Below, piece by piece: positions 6,278 through 8,551 of a DNA stretch of 8,551 bases; position 1 is the stretch's first letter; every line of letters starts with the position of its first letter. Source of the DNA: CAYYHA01 sp964471535 (GTDB lineage Bacteria; Myxococcota; Myxococcia; SLRQ01); assembly GCA_964471535.1 (NCBI GenBank), contig CAYYHA010000186.1, forward strand, positions 1 through 8,551, in the 5' to 3' direction. A model generated the notes under the pieces. That model worked only from the letters and a program-made list of their open reading frames with translations, had not been told where the DNA came from and ran no database searches. The position numbers and the translations under genes are program-made.

Positions 6278-7402
6278 CTAGAAGCGCTTGGAGGCGGAAA
6301 GAGAAAAGGAGTTCCCGAGGAAGTAGGGATCCCAAAGTGGGTTGGCCAGGTGCATGGTGCTGCCCTCGGTAAGACCGGCGGTGGGATGGTTGGGGTCGTG
6401 CTGCCCACCGCGGAACGCCGCCTGGTTGGCCGAGTAGTTGGCGGAAATGCCGTAGCCGTCACCGAGGCTGTAGCTGGCGCCCAGGGTGAAGGTCAGGAAG
6501 TCACCCGAGTGGTTGTAGGGCTGTGCGTCCTCGGCGGAGAGTTCGTCATACGGCCGCCCATAGCTCCAGGCGTTCGTCAGGGAGAGGCTTGTGGATGCCG
6601 AGAGCCCCTTCATCACCCGGTAGGAGACCGCAAGCGTGTTGGTGAGCGAGTGGCTGCCGTTGATGCCCCCCGAGAGGCAGACGGCGTCTCCCACGTAGGT
6701 GTCGGTGGTGCGGCAGATGTTCTGGCGCACGCCCTCCGGCGTCCGCACCGCAGCAACCGGCGAAGTGAAGCGGTGGAAACCCTTGCTGGCAGCGAGGTTC
6801 CAGCTCACCGTCAGCGCGTCGTCGAAGAAGCTCCGGCTCGCCGACAGGCTCGCGGCCACTCCGACGATCTTCGTGGCGGCCAGCGAGTTCGGCGAGAGGC
6901 CAGGCGAGAGGTTCAGGCCCGCCGAGAACGCGATCCCCGTCACCTCCTCCTTGTAAATTTGGCCGAAGGAAACGCCGAGCGACGGGTCGCCATAGAAGAA
7001 GCGCCGGCCCGTCGGATCGGCGGGCGGCGTCAGCTCCACGGCACCACCCCAGCCGGCGGAGAGGGAGAGGTGCTCGTGGATGCGATAGCTCGCATTCACT
7101 CCGAAGCTCACCGAGACCTGCCCGGCGTAGGCGATGCTCGGCCGGAGGAGCCCGGCGCCGAAGCCCGTGCCCAGGTTCGTGCTCACCGACCAGGGCTTGG
7201 AGGGCGCTTTCGCCTCCGTCTCTGGGGCGTCCTTCTTCGCCGTCTCCGCAGCGGGAGCCTCGTCGACTGCGACCTCGCGGCGCTCGGTGTCGGGCTGCAC
7301 CGCCGGAGCGCCTCCCGAGGCCTCCGCCTCCGGGACCTCGGTGGCGCCGGCCGAAGCCGGCAGAAGGAGGAGAACGCCAAACAGGATCGTGATTCGTCTC
7401 AT
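6278..7402 (-). CDS. Probable outer-membrane beta-barrel protein
   Basis: The product is 374 residues from ATG 7402. The frame is open further upstream to 7513, but only ATG 7402 places a signal peptide at the N-terminus: MRR, then the hydrophobic ITILFGVLLLLP, with likely cleavage after Ala18 or Ala20. Its ribosome-binding site is poor. Residues 22-70 are a Glu/Ala/Pro-rich, presumably disordered periplasmic segment. From Trp71 onward the sequence alternates polar and hydrophobic residues with many Ser/Gly/Tyr (such as SVSFGVNASYRI, SLSAGWGG, LTFTLGASYSLG) and ends SASKRF. A C-terminal Phe on a final beta strand is the usual signal for the BAM insertion machinery. Two Cys separated by 11 residues lie in a probable external loop and could form a disulphide. 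No specific transporter or porin family is recognised. It leads a two-gene unit with the metalloprotease. Confidence 0.8.
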   Translation of the reverse strand: MRRITILFGVLLLLPASAGATEVPEAEASGGAPAVQPDTERREVAVDEAPAAETAKKDAPETEAKAPSKPWSVSTNLGTGFGAGLLRPSIAYAGQVSVSFGVNASYRIHEHLSLSAGWGGAVELTPPADPTGRRFFYGDPSLGVSFGQIYKEEVTGIAFSAGLNLSPGLSPNSLAATKIVGVAASLSASRSFFDDALTVSWNLAASKGFHRFTSPVAAVRTPEGVRQNICRTTDTYVGDAVCLSGGINGSHSLTNTLAVSYRVMKGLSASTSLSLTNAWSYGRPYDELSAEDAQPYNHSGDFLTFTLGASYSLGDGYGISANYSANQAAFRGGQHDPNHPTAGLTEGSTMHLANPLWDPYFLGNSFSLSASKRF

Positions 7403-7629
7403 AGGGGGCTCGCCAAGTGAGGAAGGAGGGTGCGGCCCGCGAGCCAGGCGCCGGCTCGCCGCATCGTCGCGGCGCTCGCCGGGAGCAAGGACCGCGCCAA
7501 GGACTTGGGCCACGGTGTGTGGCGGTTCCCTAGCAAATCTCGCGCGCTTTTCGCCCTTACAGCCGGTTGCACTCGCCTCGCGCTGTACAGCAAGTGATCG
7601 GTGTCAGTTCCGTAACGATCCGCGCGGCG
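7403..7629 (-). promoter_or_regulatory. Upstream region of the barrel-metalloprotease unit
   Basis: These 227 bases separate the NFACT stop from the barrel start. No clear coding frame or intrinsic terminator is visible. The part at 7530-7620 is less GC-rich than its surroundings and holds a perfect 10-base palindrome GCTGTACAGC (7582-7591) and a GATCG/CGATC inverted repeat (7596-7600 and 7616-7620). The promoter of the two-gene unit most likely lies here, but I could not assign -35/-10 boxes with any confidence. Confidence 0.4.
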
Positions 7630-8551
7630 TCAGGATTCGGACGCCAGCAGTCGCGCGAGGCGCTCTGGCTCGACGCGGAGCGTCAACACCCGCTCCTGGC
7701 TGTAGACGACCCGGCCCGGCGGCGCACCCTTCGGGTGGCGCACGTACTTGCGCGGCGTCCAGGCCACCTCGACCACCGGCTGGCCCCGCGCCTGGGAGAA
7801 GTGGGCGGCGAGGGTCGCTGCGTCGAGGAGGGTCGCCTCGTCCGGCGATTCGCCGCGGGCCTGGCGCACCACCACATGGGACCCCGGAACGCCGCGCGCA
7901 TGGAGCCAGAGATCGCGGCCCCGCGCAACGTGGAAGGTGAGCAGGTGGTTGTCCCGTGCCCCTTTGCCCACGAGGATCATGCGCCCGGTGGCGCTGCGGT
8001 ACGTTCGAAAGGGCTGGTGCGTCTGGGGCGGGGGTCGGCGGCGGCCCACCGGTCCCTCGGCGATGCGATGGCCCGCGCTGCGCACGGCCGCCTCCAGCGC
8101 CTCGAGTGCCTCGGGCAGCGCGGTCTCGACGCGGGCGAGGAGGGCCTGGTCCCGCTCGAGCGCCGCCTCCACCGCCGCCCGCCGCGCCGCGACCCGCGCC
8201 CGCGCCTGCCGCGCCTTTTTGGCCCGGGCGAAGAGGGCCGCCAGGTTTTCCTGCGGTGAGCGCGCCGGATCGAGGGGCACGACCACCTCGGGAGCCCCCG
8301 GGGCGAAGTAGTCGGGCACCCGTACCTCCCGCTGGCCCCGCTTCACCCGCCCGAGCGCCGGCTTGAGGAGCTCACCCCAGCGCTCGAGCACCTCGGGATC
8401 GCCCCGGCGGCGCTCGTCCTGCGCGAGCTTCTCGAGGGTGCGCCGGTGCCGGGCGATGGCTCGCTTCAGGGGCCGGCCGAGCCGGCTGCGCGCCGCATCG
8501 ATCTGCCGCGCGCGGGCCCGGCGCGCGTAGACCGCTTCGATGGCGGCGGAC
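7630..8551 (-). CDS. rqcH: NFACT family protein (RqcH/Rqc2-like), C-terminal part
   Basis: The frame is open from the right edge of the window to TGA at 7630, giving 306 visible residues; the N-terminus is outside. In order, there is a basic helical region (1-52, RRARARQIDAARSRL and so on), a V-PDYFAPGAPEVVVPLDP segment typical of the junction before the coiled coil, an Arg/Ala/Glu-rich coiled coil (about 103-158), and the NFACT-R domain from about 180. In that domain GKGARDN (195-201), DLWLHARGVPGSHVV (213-227) and KYVRHPKGAPPGRVVY (268-283) are family hallmarks. RqcH-type members bind stalled 50S-peptidyl-tRNA complexes and add C-terminal alanine tails in ribosome quality control; other members were named fibronectin-binding proteins. 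The N-terminal residues that mark an active RqcH cannot be seen here, so the exact role is inferred from the family. No terminator follows, so some read-through into the barrel gene is possible. Confidence 0.92.
   Translation of the reverse strand, partial: SAAIEAVYARRARARQIDAARSRLGRPLKRAIARHRRTLEKLAQDERRRGDPEVLERWGELLKPALGRVKRGQREVRVPDYFAPGAPEVVVPLDPARSPQENLAALFARAKKARQARARVAARRAAVEAALERDQALLARVETALPEALEALEAAVRSAGHRIAEGPVGRRRPPPQTHQPFRTYRSATGRMILVGKGARDNHLLTFHVARGRDLWLHARGVPGSHVVVRQARGESPDEATLLDAATLAAHFSQARGQPVVEVAWTPRKYVRHPKGAPPGRVVYSQERVLTLRVEPERLARLLASES

Noticed and set aside
3931..6372. An 813-codon plus-strand open frame antisense to the metalloprotease
   Set aside because: It mirrors the codon structure of the real gene: the predicted protein is an Asp/Glu/Val/Arg-rich string with no domain, while the minus strand has a lipobox, ribosome-binding site, zinc motif and terminator. 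GC-rich genes commonly leave such stop-free shadows.
7399..7593. A 64-codon minus-strand frame just upstream of the barrel gene, considered as a leader peptide
   Set aside because: No ribosome-binding site was seen, the composition is unremarkable, and it overlaps the barrel start in a different frame.

Overview
The window is very GC-rich, and the coding frames favour G or C at third positions. It looks like an ordinary chromosomal segment of a Gram-negative bacterium, most likely a myxobacterium or another member of the former Deltaproteobacteria. That assignment is inference. It rests on the base composition, on an outer-membrane barrel ending in phenylalanine, on a lipoprotein metalloprotease of a size I associate with that group, and on a DUF2267 protein with a GRPG...NPHG...KLSS tail. 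I see no rRNA, tRNA, CRISPR array, insertion sequence or phage gene.

Layout, left to right. Positions 1-161 (minus) hold the N-terminus of a zinc-ribbon protein cut by the window edge. Positions 162-432 are a non-coding, very GC-rich gap with one strong hairpin. Positions 433-828 (minus) encode a small helical protein that resembles the hemerythrin fold but seems to have lost its iron ligands. It is divergent from a SAM-dependent methyltransferase (plus, best start 901, open back to 844), and the short AT-richer stretch between them carries promoter-like boxes in both directions. A DUF2267 protein follows on plus (1729-2289).

The right two thirds are transcribed from the minus strand. Positions 7630-8551 are the C-terminal part of an NFACT (RqcH/Rqc2-like) protein. 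After a 227-base gap comes a two-gene unit: a probable outer-membrane beta-barrel (6278-7402) and, 31 bases downstream, a very large secreted lipoprotein zinc metalloprotease (2434-6246). A textbook intrinsic terminator at 2352-2388 closes the unit and faces the end of the DUF2267 gene.

The most coherent functional unit is the barrel-protease pair, which probably acts together at the cell envelope. The items most worth a second look are that pair, the apparently iron-less hemerythrin-like protein, the histidine cluster in the methyltransferase and the conserved-looking tail of the DUF2267 protein. I found no convincing sign of a wholly new system. Most long open frames overlapping the genes are GC-driven shadows.
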